Positions 1 to 6,596 of a DNA stretch of 21,430 nucleotides are shown here, in pieces; the stretch's first letter is position 1, and each line of letters begins with the position of its first letter. The stretch is from Chitinophagaceae bacterium UBA3430 (lineage in GTDB: Bacteria > Bacteroidota > Bacteroidia > Chitinophagales > Chitinophagaceae). Below the pieces are notes generated by a model. It was given only the letters and a program-made list of their open reading frames with translations, ran no database searches and was not told where the DNA came from. The stretch lies in NCBI GenBank assembly GCA_002378975.1, contig DFST01000045.1, positions 20,232 to 41,661 on the forward strand, read 5' to 3'. A program made the position numbers and the translations under genes.

Positions 1-207
1 CGTCGAATGGTGCGCGTACGTTTTACCGTACTGCCCGATGGTCGGGTCGATGGTTGGATCATTGAGTCCAGCGGGGGTGCCGAATTCGATCGAGAGGTAT
101 TGAGGGTCTGCAAGCGAATGCCTCGCTGGATCCCCGGTTCGCAGAACGGTCAGCGGGTAGCGGTACAATATGTGTTGCCTGTAACTTTTCTTAGCACCGG
201 CTCCTGA
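1..207 (+). CDS. TonB-family energy transducer, C-terminal domain (5' partial)
   Basis: The frame is open from the first base, so the start lies upstream; 68 codons and the stop (205-207) are visible. The protein end matches the TonB C-terminal domain: a strand-forming VRVRFTVLPDGRV, then a helix-like EFDREVLRVCKRMPRW, then GQRVAVQYVLPVTF. This is the same order as in the full TonB later in the window (YVQFVVDKEGNI, then DAAVRVIKKGPKW, then the strand ending PITF). In TonB this periplasmic domain contacts the TonB box of outer-membrane receptors and transmits force from ExbBD. The next genes (small membrane protein, PstS-like lipoprotein, TPR protein) follow closely, so this is probably the middle of an exbB-exbD-tonB-type operon whose first genes are outside the window. 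The internal ATG at 7 is not a credible start because it would leave only part of a domain. Confidence 0.85.
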   Translation, partial: RRMVRVRFTVLPDGRVDGWIIESSGGAEFDREVLRVCKRMPRWIPGSQNGQRVAVQYVLPVTFLSTGS

Positions 208-217
208 GAAAATTGGC

Positions 218-225
218 TAATTTGC
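218..225 (+). promoter_or_regulatory. Weak -7-like element before the small membrane protein
   Basis: The sequence TAATTTGC lies 18 nt before the ATG at 244. It resembles the Bacteroidota -7 box TAnnTTTG but is one base short, and no clear -33 TTTG was found at the right distance. It is followed by GGCC-TAAATC-GGCC (228-241), a weak hairpin. It could be a secondary internal promoter for the pstS-like and TPR genes, or chance. Confidence 0.25.
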
Positions 226-243
226 CCGGCCTAAATCGGCCTT

Positions 244-489
244 ATGTCTGACATGAACTCGGAAAGTCCCAGATCCCGCTTCGACCTACGCGCCACGATC
301 GATTACATCATGGGCGCAGTGATCGGGTTGCTGGGTCTTTTCTTTTTACTGCGTGGTCAGTTTCCCAACCTGCCCGTCAATAAGCACTTGGGCGAACTGG
401 ATAGTACCGATTGGATGTTCGGCGGACTTTGCCTGATCTATGCCACCTGGCGCGTAATCCGTGGCCGACGTAAATCACAGGAAGCATGA
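244..489 (+). CDS. Small two-helix membrane protein of unknown function
   Basis: This is an 81-residue protein with no family I recognise. It has a polar N-terminus (about residues 1-20), a first hydrophobic helix at about 22-40 (MGAVIGLLGLFFLLRG), a loop with NLPVNKHLGELD, and a second helix at about 56-71 (WMFGGLCLIYATWRVIRG). It ends in a basic tail (RGRRKSQEA), which suggests the C-terminus is cytoplasmic. Its stop overlaps the start of the PstS-like gene by four bases (ATGA, 486-489), so the two are probably translationally coupled. Its position between a TonB end and a PstS-like lipoprotein suggests an accessory inner-membrane role in that system. This is inference from context only. 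Confidence 0.7.
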   Translation: MSDMNSESPRSRFDLRATIDYIMGAVIGLLGLFFLLRGQFPNLPVNKHLGELDSTDWMFGGLCLIYATWRVIRGRRKSQEA

Positions 490-1391
490 GCCGCTCGATC
501 TGGATCATCTTCTTGATGGGGCTCGTCGCTTGTGGTTCGGCTCGTTCCGTGGAGAAACCTACGGATACGCCGGAAAAAGGATCGGTTTGGATCAGTGCGG
601 ATGAGAGTTTTCAACCCATCGTCGATGAGTTGCTTCAAGTCTATCACTCGCAACATCCCGAGACGCATATACAAGTGCAGTACAAACCGGAGGCGGATTG
701 TTTCAAGGATTTGTTTACCGATAGCATTCGAATGGTGATCGTTACCCGAAGGCCCAATTTGCAAGAAGAGAAATGGCTGACCGATTCGGTGGGTGGGTTT
801 GAGAAGAGCAGAGCCGTTGCCCGCGATGGGATCGCCGTCATTGCGCATCCCAGCCAACGCAAGTTGGTGTGGAGTCGAAATGAGCTTAAACAACTGCTAT
901 CCGGAAAATTTAATAATACTTTAATACCGGTGGTGGATGGCCTCAAAGCAACCTCTACGGTACGTTTTCTCATCGATTCAGTATTGAGGGGCGAAACCCC
1001 TTCAACCCAACTCATGGCCGCCCGAACCAGTCAAGCTGTTATTGAATACGTAGCCGAACATCCGGATGTTATCGGGTTTGTCGGCGTGAGCTGGATTGGA
1101 AATCACGAAGATTCCGCCCAGCGTGCATGGCAGAAACGAGTACAAATCCTCCGAGTGGCCAACGACAAATTCCCCGATTACACTTCGAAACCCGATCAGG
1201 TGAATGTATTCACCAGTTTGTATCCACTCACGCGCGACATCACCTACATCCTGAAAGAAAAACACGCGGGATTGGGTACCGGCCTGGCTCGCTTCATGGG
1301 TTCAGAGGTGGGTCAGCTCATCTTTAAACGAGCTTATCTGGCGCCTTTGTTAAAAGATTTTGGCTTCCGTCGTGTGCAATTAAAAGACTGA
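486..1391 (+). CDS. PstS-like phosphate-binding lipoprotein
   Basis: A 301-residue periplasmic solute-binding protein of the PBP-like/PstS type. The N-terminus is a lipoprotein signal with lipobox L13-V14-A15-C16. The mature part starts with GSVWISADESFQPIVDELL, the usual opening of Bacteroidota PstS-like proteins. It continues with a 'not a real radical but available site' type region VIVTRRPNLQEEKW, then VARDGIAVIAHPS (the core 'DaiA' strand), SRNELKQLLSGK, VIGFVGVSWIG and YPLTRDITYIL near the C-terminus. In the family these segments form the two lobes around phosphate. No pstA, pstB, pstC or phoU gene is adjacent, so it is not part of a normal Pst transporter here. The context is tonB upstream (overlapping through a small membrane gene) and a TPR gene downstream. 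The family call is good; phosphate as ligand is inferred. Confidence 0.85.
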   Translation: MSRSIWIIFLMGLVACGSARSVEKPTDTPEKGSVWISADESFQPIVDELLQVYHSQHPETHIQVQYKPEADCFKDLFTDSIRMVIVTRRPNLQEEKWLTDSVGGFEKSRAVARDGIAVIAHPSQRKLVWSRNELKQLLSGKFNNTLIPVVDGLKATSTVRFLIDSVLRGETPSTQLMAARTSQAVIEYVAEHPDVIGFVGVSWIGNHEDSAQRAWQKRVQILRVANDKFPDYTSKPDQVNVFTSLYPLTRDITYILKEKHAGLGTGLARFMGSEVGQLIFKRAYLAPLLKDFGFRRVQLKD

Positions 1392-1400
1392 TCAAATCAA

Positions 1401-1408
1401 TATATTTA
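1401..1408 (+). promoter_or_regulatory. Possible -7-like element before the TPR gene
   Basis: TATATTTA (followed by C) lies in the 37-bp gap after the PstS-like gene and differs from TAnnTTTG at the last base. No convincing -33 element was seen. It might support an extra internal promoter, but the TPR gene can equally be read from the upstream operon. Confidence 0.2.
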
Positions 1409-1428
1409 CACCCCTCAACTTGATGTGT

Positions 1429-3186
1429 ATGAAGCGATCGATTCTGGCCCTATTACTGCCCCTTTCTATCTGGATGCCGTCTGCATCTGCCCAAACGCTG
1501 GATGAAGGAAAGCACCATTTACATGCCATGCGTCCGGCTTCTGCCGTGGCTCATTTTGAAAAGATGCTGGCCGCTGCACCCAACAATCCAGAAGTGATCT
1601 ATTGGCTCGGTCAGGCTCATTTGGAAACCGATGAAAGTCCGAGTGTTCGTTTGGAGCAAGCCCGTAAAATATACGCAGCGGGATTGACTGCCACCGGTGA
1701 AGCCCCCTTGGTAAAAGTGGGCATGGGTCATGTAGAATTGCTTTCCAACCAACCCGACCAGGCCCGTCAATTGTTTGATGCGGCGTTGGTGGCCTCCCGC
1801 GACCGAAAAGGAGACAATCCATTGATTGCTTACGCAATCGGTCGGGCGCTTCACGATGCCGACAAGGCCGATCATGCCTGGGGCGTTCGGTTGCTCGAAG
1901 ACGCTACCACCAAATCGCCCAAAAGCCCCGAAATGTGGGTATTGCTCGGAAACCTGCATCGCAAAGCCAATCCCGGTGAAGGCGGTAACCAGGCATACAT
2001 AAGCTATTCAAAAGCCATTGAGCTCGATTCGACACATGGTGCCGCTTACCTGCGCCGGTCTCGCATGGCGGAAAAAGCGCAAGACTATGAGCTTCAAAAA
2101 ACATTGCTGGATAAAGCCGTCGTCAAGAACCCCGGCTATTCAGCGGCCTACTACGATCTGTATTATTACTACCTCTATCGGTTGAAATTGACCGAAGCCG
2201 AGGAGCAACTCAACAAGTACATTGCCAGTAAGCCGGTCAAGGAGCAACAAGATGAGTTCTTGTATGCACAGCTTTGCTGGAAGAAAGCCGATTACGATTG
2301 CGCGATCAAAAAAACGGAAAAACTCATCGAGGAAATGGGCGCCAAGGCGAAGCCCAAGGCATTCCGTTTGTTGGCCGATGCTTATTACCAGCGCGGACTG
2401 GTTGCCGCCAAGCGCGGTGATAATGGAGGCGCCCTCGGTGATTTCGCAAGCGCCAAGAAAAGCAGCGATGCTTTCTTTGCCCGCAAGACCGCGGATGATT
2501 ATATCTCATTCGATCACAAGCTTCGTGCCGATATCCTTTCGAAGACCGGTGGCGATAAAGAGGAGATCTACAACAATTACATCACCGGTGCTGCTTTGGA
2601 TACGGTGATCACGTCCAAAATTGAATTCCTCAAGCAAGGACAGACTTATTTCAAAGAGAATAAGATCCGCGACAAGGAAGCGGCCATCATCGAGCAGATC
2701 CTGGCCATCAAGCCCAAGCCGTCCATCAATGATTATTTCGATCTGACTTTGGCTTATTATTTCGGTGGACGGAACGATAAGTCTCGCGAAGCCGCCCAGA
2801 CCCTGATCCAGAAATACCCCCAGCAGGTCTATGGCTATGAGTGGTCGTTCAACAACGCCATGGCCATCGATACCGTGCGTAAAGACAGCATTGCGGTTCC
2901 CGATGCACTTCGATTGAATGAATTCAGCGCCACCGATACGGTGAAATTTCGCAAGCAGTACATCAGCTCCGTGCGTTACCTAGCGGCTTACTACATCAAC
3001 GATGCCCGCGACCGCGATCAGGCCTTGGTCTACTTCAGGAAATGGCTGGTCATCGACCCGGCCAACGCCCCAACCATTCAAGGGTACATCGATCAGATCG
3101 AAAAATCGGCAGCTCCGGCTCCCAGATCCGGAACACCTACGGCCCCGGGTACGCCACCCGTCCGAAATGAGGCCCGAAAGCCCTGA
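1429..3186 (+). CDS. Secreted tetratricopeptide-repeat protein
   Basis: A 585-residue TPR-rich protein. The ATG at 1429 gives a clean Sec signal peptide (MKRSILALLLPLSIWMPSASA, probable cut after ASA near residue 21). The ATG at 1423 would add only two residues (M-C) and is an alternative. The mature protein is a run of helical TPR-like units, for example ASAVAHFEKMLAAAPNNPEV (about 37-56), AYISYSKAIELDSTHGAAYL, YELQKTLLDKAVVKNPGYSA, and near the end DQALVYFRKWLVIDPANAP. The last 30 or so residues are rich in Pro, Ala and Thr (SGTPTAPGTPPVRNEARKP) and look disordered. TPR arrays bind other proteins, so a periplasmic scaffold role for the TonB/PstS-like system is plausible but inferred. The gene is the last of its operon; a terminator follows 14 bases after the stop. 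Confidence 0.85.
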   Translation: MKRSILALLLPLSIWMPSASAQTLDEGKHHLHAMRPASAVAHFEKMLAAAPNNPEVIYWLGQAHLETDESPSVRLEQARKIYAAGLTATGEAPLVKVGMGHVELLSNQPDQARQLFDAALVASRDRKGDNPLIAYAIGRALHDADKADHAWGVRLLEDATTKSPKSPEMWVLLGNLHRKANPGEGGNQAYISYSKAIELDSTHGAAYLRRSRMAEKAQDYELQKTLLDKAVVKNPGYSAAYYDLYYYYLYRLKLTEAEEQLNKYIASKPVKEQQDEFLYAQLCWKKADYDCAIKKTEKLIEEMGAKAKPKAFRLLADAYYQRGLVAAKRGDNGGALGDFASAKKSSDAFFARKTADDYISFDHKLRADILSKTGGDKEEIYNNYITGAALDTVITSKIEFLKQGQTYFKENKIRDKEAAIIEQILAIKPKPSINDYFDLTLAYYFGGRNDKSREAAQTLIQKYPQQVYGYEWSFNNAMAIDTVRKDSIAVPDALRLNEFSATDTVKFRKQYISSVRYLAAYYINDARDRDQALVYFRKWLVIDPANAPTIQGYIDQIEKSAAPAPRSGTPTAPGTPPVRNEARKP

Positions 3187-3200
3187 CCACAACTTGATTT

Positions 3201-3228
3201 GACCCGGGAATTTCCCGGGTCTTTTTTT
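3201..3228 (+). terminator. Intrinsic terminator after the TPR gene
   Basis: A perfect 21-nt palindrome (GACCCGGGAA, centre T, TTCCCGGGTC; 3201-3221) with a GC-rich stem is followed directly by seven T (3222-3228). It lies 14 nt after the TPR stop and ends the TonB/PstS-like/TPR operon before the nuo promoter. Confidence 0.9.
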
Positions 3229-3286
3229 GTGCATTATCGAATCGCTTTTCCGTTCATTTTTAGCTGAATTATTCCTCCTGCCATCG

Positions 3287-3294
3287 TATTTTTG
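3287..3294 (+). promoter_or_regulatory. Candidate nuo operon promoter, -7 element
   Basis: TATTTTTG matches the Bacteroidota -7 consensus TAnnTTTG exactly and is followed by CGG. It lies 17 bases before the nuoA ATG at 3312, which predicts a start near 3300 and a very short leader. The -33 region (about 3257-3262, TTTTTA-like) matches TTTG only weakly. Its place between a terminator and a 15-gene co-directional run supports the call. Confidence 0.6.
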
Positions 3295-3311
3295 CGGCCG
3301 ATTCAAGACCT

Positions 3312-3704
3312 ATGACTTTATTCCTTTTGCAGCAGCCCGCCGACACCACGGTGACCTACTTTCCACTTGCACTACAAGTGTTGATCGCGGTCGGCTTGGT
3401 TGCCTTTTTGACGGCGGCCACACATTGGCTGGGACCCAAACGCCGTACCAGCGACAAACTGCAAAACTTCGCTTCCGGAATCGAAACCCATGGAGATGCC
3501 CGTCAGCCGATGGCCATCAAGTATTTTCTGACCGCCATCCTGTTTGTGCTGTTCGATGTAGAGGTGATCTTCTTCTATCCCTACGCGGTCAATTTTCGTG
3601 AACTGGGATGGGAAGGATTTTGGGCCGTCCTGTTATTCGTCGGATTTTTCCTTTGTGGATTCATATACATCATTCGCAAGGGAGCTTTGAATTGGGAAGA
3701 ATAA
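3312..3704 (+). CDS. nuoA: NADH-quinone oxidoreductase subunit A
   Basis: A 130-residue membrane subunit of complex I (NDH-1). Three transmembrane helices can be seen: about 17-40 (YFPLALQVLIAVGLVAFLTA), about 68-92 (YFLTAILFVLFDVEVIFFYP) and about 99-121 (WEGFWAVLLFVGFFLCGFIY). The conserved acidic motif FDVEVIFFYP lies in the second helix. In the complex, NuoA sits next to NuoH and NuoJ and helps form the quinone-site to proton-channel connection. The ATG at 3312 is the first in frame after the promoter-like element. It is the first gene of the full nuoA-N operon; a 48-bp gap with a hairpin separates it from nuoB. Confidence 0.97.
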   Translation: MTLFLLQQPADTTVTYFPLALQVLIAVGLVAFLTAATHWLGPKRRTSDKLQNFASGIETHGDARQPMAIKYFLTAILFVLFDVEVIFFYPYAVNFRELGWEGFWAVLLFVGFFLCGFIYIIRKGALNWEE

Positions 3705-3706
3705 TC

Positions 3707-3730
3707 GATGTCGGACTATAAGCCGACATC
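3707..3730 (+). other. Perfect hairpin between nuoA and nuoB
   Basis: GATGTCGG (3707-3714) and CCGACATC (3723-3730) form an 8-bp perfect stem around the loop ACTATAAG. No T-run follows, so it is not a classic terminator. The heptamer ACTATAA occurs both in the loop (3715-3721) and just after the hairpin (3734-3740). This is the longest gap within the nuo cluster (48 bp). Possible roles are RNA processing, mRNA stabilisation or partial attenuation. Confidence 0.6.
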
Positions 3731-3752
3731 ATCACTATAAATCGTTGGGAAT

Positions 3753-4337
3753 ATGTCTCGCCCCGTCTCGTACAACCTGATCCAGAAGCCGCTTGAAGCG
3801 GATATCAGCATCGCTGATTTACCCGATGGACACATGGGCGATGGTTTCTTTGCCACCTCCCTCAGTAAAGTCGTCGGATTGGCCCGTAAGAATTCCATCT
3901 GGCCTTTGCCATTCGCCACCTCTTGTTGTGGAATCGAGTTCATGGCCACCATGGGCTCTCACTACGATCTGTCTCGTTTTGGTTCCGAACGCGTGGGCTT
4001 CTCGCCCCGTCAGTGCGACCTGCTGATGGTGATGGGTACCATTGCCAAGAAAATGGGACCGGTGGTGAAGCAAGTATACCTGCAAATGGCCGAACCCCGT
4101 TGGGTAATCGCCGTTGGCGCCTGCGCCAGCAGCGGGGGAATTTTTGATACCTACTCGGTTCTACAAGGCATCGATCAGGTTATTCCGGTAGATGTGTATG
4201 TGCCGGGTTGCCCGCCCCGTCCCGAGGCCATCATCGATGGAGTGATGCGCATTCAAGATCTGGTGGAAAAAGAGAGCATCCGTCGACGTGAAAGCGAACA
4301 ATACCGTGGATTGCTGGAAAGCTATGGCATCCAATAA
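3753..4337 (+). CDS. nuoB: NADH-quinone oxidoreductase subunit B (cluster N2)
   Basis: A 194-residue Fe-S subunit of the complex I connecting module. It carries the terminal [4Fe-4S] cluster N2 that passes electrons to quinone. The expected ligands are visible: the tandem pair C58-C59 in FATSCCGIEFMA, C124 in GACASSGG and C153 in VPGCPPRPE. The arginine-rich segment ESERRRESEQY-like (RRRESEQYRG) forms the C-terminus. Length is normal for bacterial NuoB with a short N-terminal extension. The gene ends at TAA and the nuoC ATG follows with no gap, which suggests coupled translation. Confidence 0.97.
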   Translation: MSRPVSYNLIQKPLEADISIADLPDGHMGDGFFATSLSKVVGLARKNSIWPLPFATSCCGIEFMATMGSHYDLSRFGSERVGFSPRQCDLLMVMGTIAKKMGPVVKQVYLQMAEPRWVIAVGACASSGGIFDTYSVLQGIDQVIPVDVYVPGCPPRPEAIIDGVMRIQDLVEKESIRRRESEQYRGLLESYGIQ

Positions 4338-4853
4338 ATGATGAACATGAATCTGTCCAACGAATACGTACAACAACGACTGGTCGAGAAATTCGGCGAT
4401 CAGGTTCACTCGTTTGAGGAGCCGTATGGCATGCTGACATTCGAAGCGCCCAAGGAGCTCAACCTCAAAGTCCTGAATTTCCTTTTCGACGATGTGCATT
4501 TGCAATACCGATTTCTCACGGATCTAACCGGAGTGCATTATCCCGATCAAGCCGGACGTGAACTGGCGGTGGTTTATCACCTGCACAACCTGTCGGCCAA
4601 ACACCGCATCCGCTTCAAGGTGTTTACGGATATTCAAACGCCCGATGTGTATACCGCGACGGGATTGTTTGCTACGGCGAATTGGATGGAGCGGGAAACC
4701 TTTGATTTCTATGGCGTGAATTTCGTAGGTCACCCCAACCTGAAACGCATTTTGAACGTAGAAGAAATGGATTATTTCCCCTTGCGGAAAGAATTTCCGC
4801 TGGAGGATCAAACCCGGATCGATAAAGACGACGCGATGTTCGGTCGCGGCTAA
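4338..4853 (+). CDS. nuoC: NADH-quinone oxidoreductase subunit C
   Basis: A 171-residue 30-kDa subunit of the peripheral arm; it binds NuoD and helps hold the connecting module together, with no cofactor. The family signature is seen at ERETFDFYGVNFVGHPNLKR, followed by YFPLRKEFPLED. It is a separate gene, not fused to nuoD as in E. coli. The start is uncertain: ATG occurs at 4338, 4341 and 4347. The first directly abuts the nuoB stop and is used here; the change would be at most three residues. Confidence 0.96.
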   Translation: MMNMNLSNEYVQQRLVEKFGDQVHSFEEPYGMLTFEAPKELNLKVLNFLFDDVHLQYRFLTDLTGVHYPDQAGRELAVVYHLHNLSAKHRIRFKVFTDIQTPDVYTATGLFATANWMERETFDFYGVNFVGHPNLKRILNVEEMDYFPLRKEFPLEDQTRIDKDDAMFGRG

Positions 4854-4864
4854 GCAGGATCGCT

Positions 4865-6088
4865 ATGAACGAACAACACATCAGACTTCCGGAAGGAAGC
4901 ATCGAAAAGACGACCACCACCCTCAACCTGGGTCCCACGCACCCCGCCACCCACGGCGTGATGCAGAACATCCTGGAGTTGGATGGCGAACGCGTGGTGT
5001 CCACCGAACAGACCATCGGCTACATTCACCGCGCCTTTGAAAAATTGGCGGAACGTCGACCGCTCTATCAAATCACCACCCTCACCGACCGACTCAACTA
5101 TTGTTCATCGCCCATCAACAACATGGGTTGGCACCTGACCTGTGAGAAATTGTTGGGTGTACAAACCCCCAAGCGAGTCGATTACCTGCGTGTGATCATC
5201 ATGGAGCTGGCCCGTATCTCCGATCACCTGATCTGCAATTCAATCGTAGGCGTAGATGCCGGTGCCTACACCGGATTCCTCTACGTGATGCAATACCGCG
5301 AGCTCATCTACGAGATCTACGAGGAAGTGTGTGGGGCCCGTCTCACCACCAACATGGGACGTATCGGCGGATTTGAACGCAACTTCAGCAACACGGCATT
5401 TGAGAAGATCGAGAAGTTCTTGAAAGAATATCCAAAAGTGTTGCAGGAATTCGAAGACCTGTTCATTCGCAACCGCATTTTCATGGATCGCACCCAGGGT
5501 ACCGGCGGTATCTCCGCCGAACGCGCGCTGAATTATGGATTTACCGGACCCAACCTGCGCGCAGCCGGTGTCGATTATGACCTGCGTGTGCAACAACCCT
5601 ATTCCAGCTATGAAGATTTTCAATTCAATATTCCCGTGGGCACCACCGGCGACAACTACGATCGTTGGCTGGTTCGTCAACGCGAAATGTGGGAAAGTCT
5701 GAGCATCATCGATCAAGCCTACCGAAAAGTGCAAGACTTCAAAGGAAAAGAAGCCGAGGTCTATCACGCCGATGCGCCGGCTTATTACCTGCCCGCCAAA
5801 GCCGATGTGTACACGAAGATGGAAGCCCTCATCTATCACTTCAAAATTGTGATGGGCGAGACCGAGATCCCGAAAGGTGAAGTGTATCAGGCCGTGGAAG
5901 GTGGAAACGGGGAATTGGGATTCTATCTAATTAGCGATGGCGGACGTACCCCGTACCGGTTGCATTTCCGTCGTCCCTGTTTCGTGTATTACCAAGCTTA
6001 CGAAGAACTGATCAAGGGATCCATGCTCAGCGATGCGATCATGACTATGAGTAGCCTCAATTTGATCGCCGGAGAACTGGATGCCTAA
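4865..6088 (+). CDS. nuoD: NADH-quinone oxidoreductase subunit D
   Basis: A 407-residue 49-kDa subunit, related to the large subunit of NiFe hydrogenases but without the metal site. With NuoB it forms the quinone-binding pocket. The signature LGPTHPATHGV is at residues 22-32, and GYIHRAFEK at 52-60. By position, H30 and Y79 (in TDRLNY) correspond to the quinone-head His and Tyr known from Thermus Nqo4 (His38, Tyr87), with the same 49-residue spacing. The C-terminus is IAGELDA, rather than the GEIDR-type end common in Proteobacteria. AGGA about 7 nt before the ATG is one of the few Shine-Dalgarno-like sites in the operon. Confidence 0.98.
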   Translation: MNEQHIRLPEGSIEKTTTTLNLGPTHPATHGVMQNILELDGERVVSTEQTIGYIHRAFEKLAERRPLYQITTLTDRLNYCSSPINNMGWHLTCEKLLGVQTPKRVDYLRVIIMELARISDHLICNSIVGVDAGAYTGFLYVMQYRELIYEIYEEVCGARLTTNMGRIGGFERNFSNTAFEKIEKFLKEYPKVLQEFEDLFIRNRIFMDRTQGTGGISAERALNYGFTGPNLRAAGVDYDLRVQQPYSSYEDFQFNIPVGTTGDNYDRWLVRQREMWESLSIIDQAYRKVQDFKGKEAEVYHADAPAYYLPAKADVYTKMEALIYHFKIVMGETEIPKGEVYQAVEGGNGELGFYLISDGGRTPYRLHFRRPCFVYYQAYEELIKGSMLSDAIMTMSSLNLIAGELDA

Positions 6089-6106
6089 TCAACGAATAAT
6101 AACAAC

Positions 6107-6592
6107 ATGCCTGTTCAATTTTCAGAAACCGCCCTTGCCGAAGTAAAACGACTGGTGGCGCGCTATCCCGAAGGGAAACAAAAGAGTGCGTTGTTGCCTG
6201 TTTTGCATCTTGCTCAAGAGCAATTCGGCGGCTGGCTCAGCACCGAGACACTCGATTACGTTGCTTCGCTCTTGCAATTGAGTCCCATCGAAGTCTACGA
6301 GGTCGCTACCTTTTACTCCATGTACAACCTGCAACCTGTGGGCAAGCATGTATTTGAAGTTTGCCAGACCGGTCCTTGTATGCTGAATGGGAGCGATGAG
6401 ATCATCGAATACGTTTGGGAGAAATTGGGCATTCGTCCGGGTCAAACCACTACCGACGGACTCTTCACACTGAAAACAGTGGAGTGTTTGGGTGCTTGTG
6501 GCTATGCACCTATGATGCAGATGGGCAAACATTATCGTGAACACCTGACCCGCGACAAAGTGGATCAGATCATTGCTGAAAGCAGAAAGTAA
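6107..6592 (+). CDS. nuoE: NADH-quinone oxidoreductase subunit E (cluster N1a)
   Basis: A 161-residue 24-kDa subunit of the NADH dehydrogenase module with a thioredoxin-like [2Fe-2S] domain (cluster N1a). The ligands are C86 and C91 (CQTGPC) and C127 and C131 (CLGAC), with the usual C-x4-C and C-x3-C spacing. An N-terminal helical part (about 8-75) contains QEQFGGWLS and the ATFYSMYNL motif. Length is normal. It stands 18 bp after nuoD and 4 bp before nuoF. Confidence 0.97.
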   Translation: MPVQFSETALAEVKRLVARYPEGKQKSALLPVLHLAQEQFGGWLSTETLDYVASLLQLSPIEVYEVATFYSMYNLQPVGKHVFEVCQTGPCMLNGSDEIIEYVWEKLGIRPGQTTTDGLFTLKTVECLGACGYAPMMQMGKHYREHLTRDKVDQIIAESRK

Positions 6593-6596
6593 CCGC

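Noticed and set aside
486..1391. Part of a classical Pst phosphate transporter operon
   Set aside because: No pstA, pstB, pstC or phoU lies next to it in the window; the neighbours are tonB-like and TPR genes.
1420..1431. TTG start at 1420 for the TPR protein
   Set aside because: ATG codons at 1423 and 1429 are in frame, and the signal peptide begins naturally at 1429.
3707..3730. Intrinsic terminator between nuoA and nuoB
   Set aside because: There is no T-run after the stem, and a full stop here would cut off the other 13 nuo genes.
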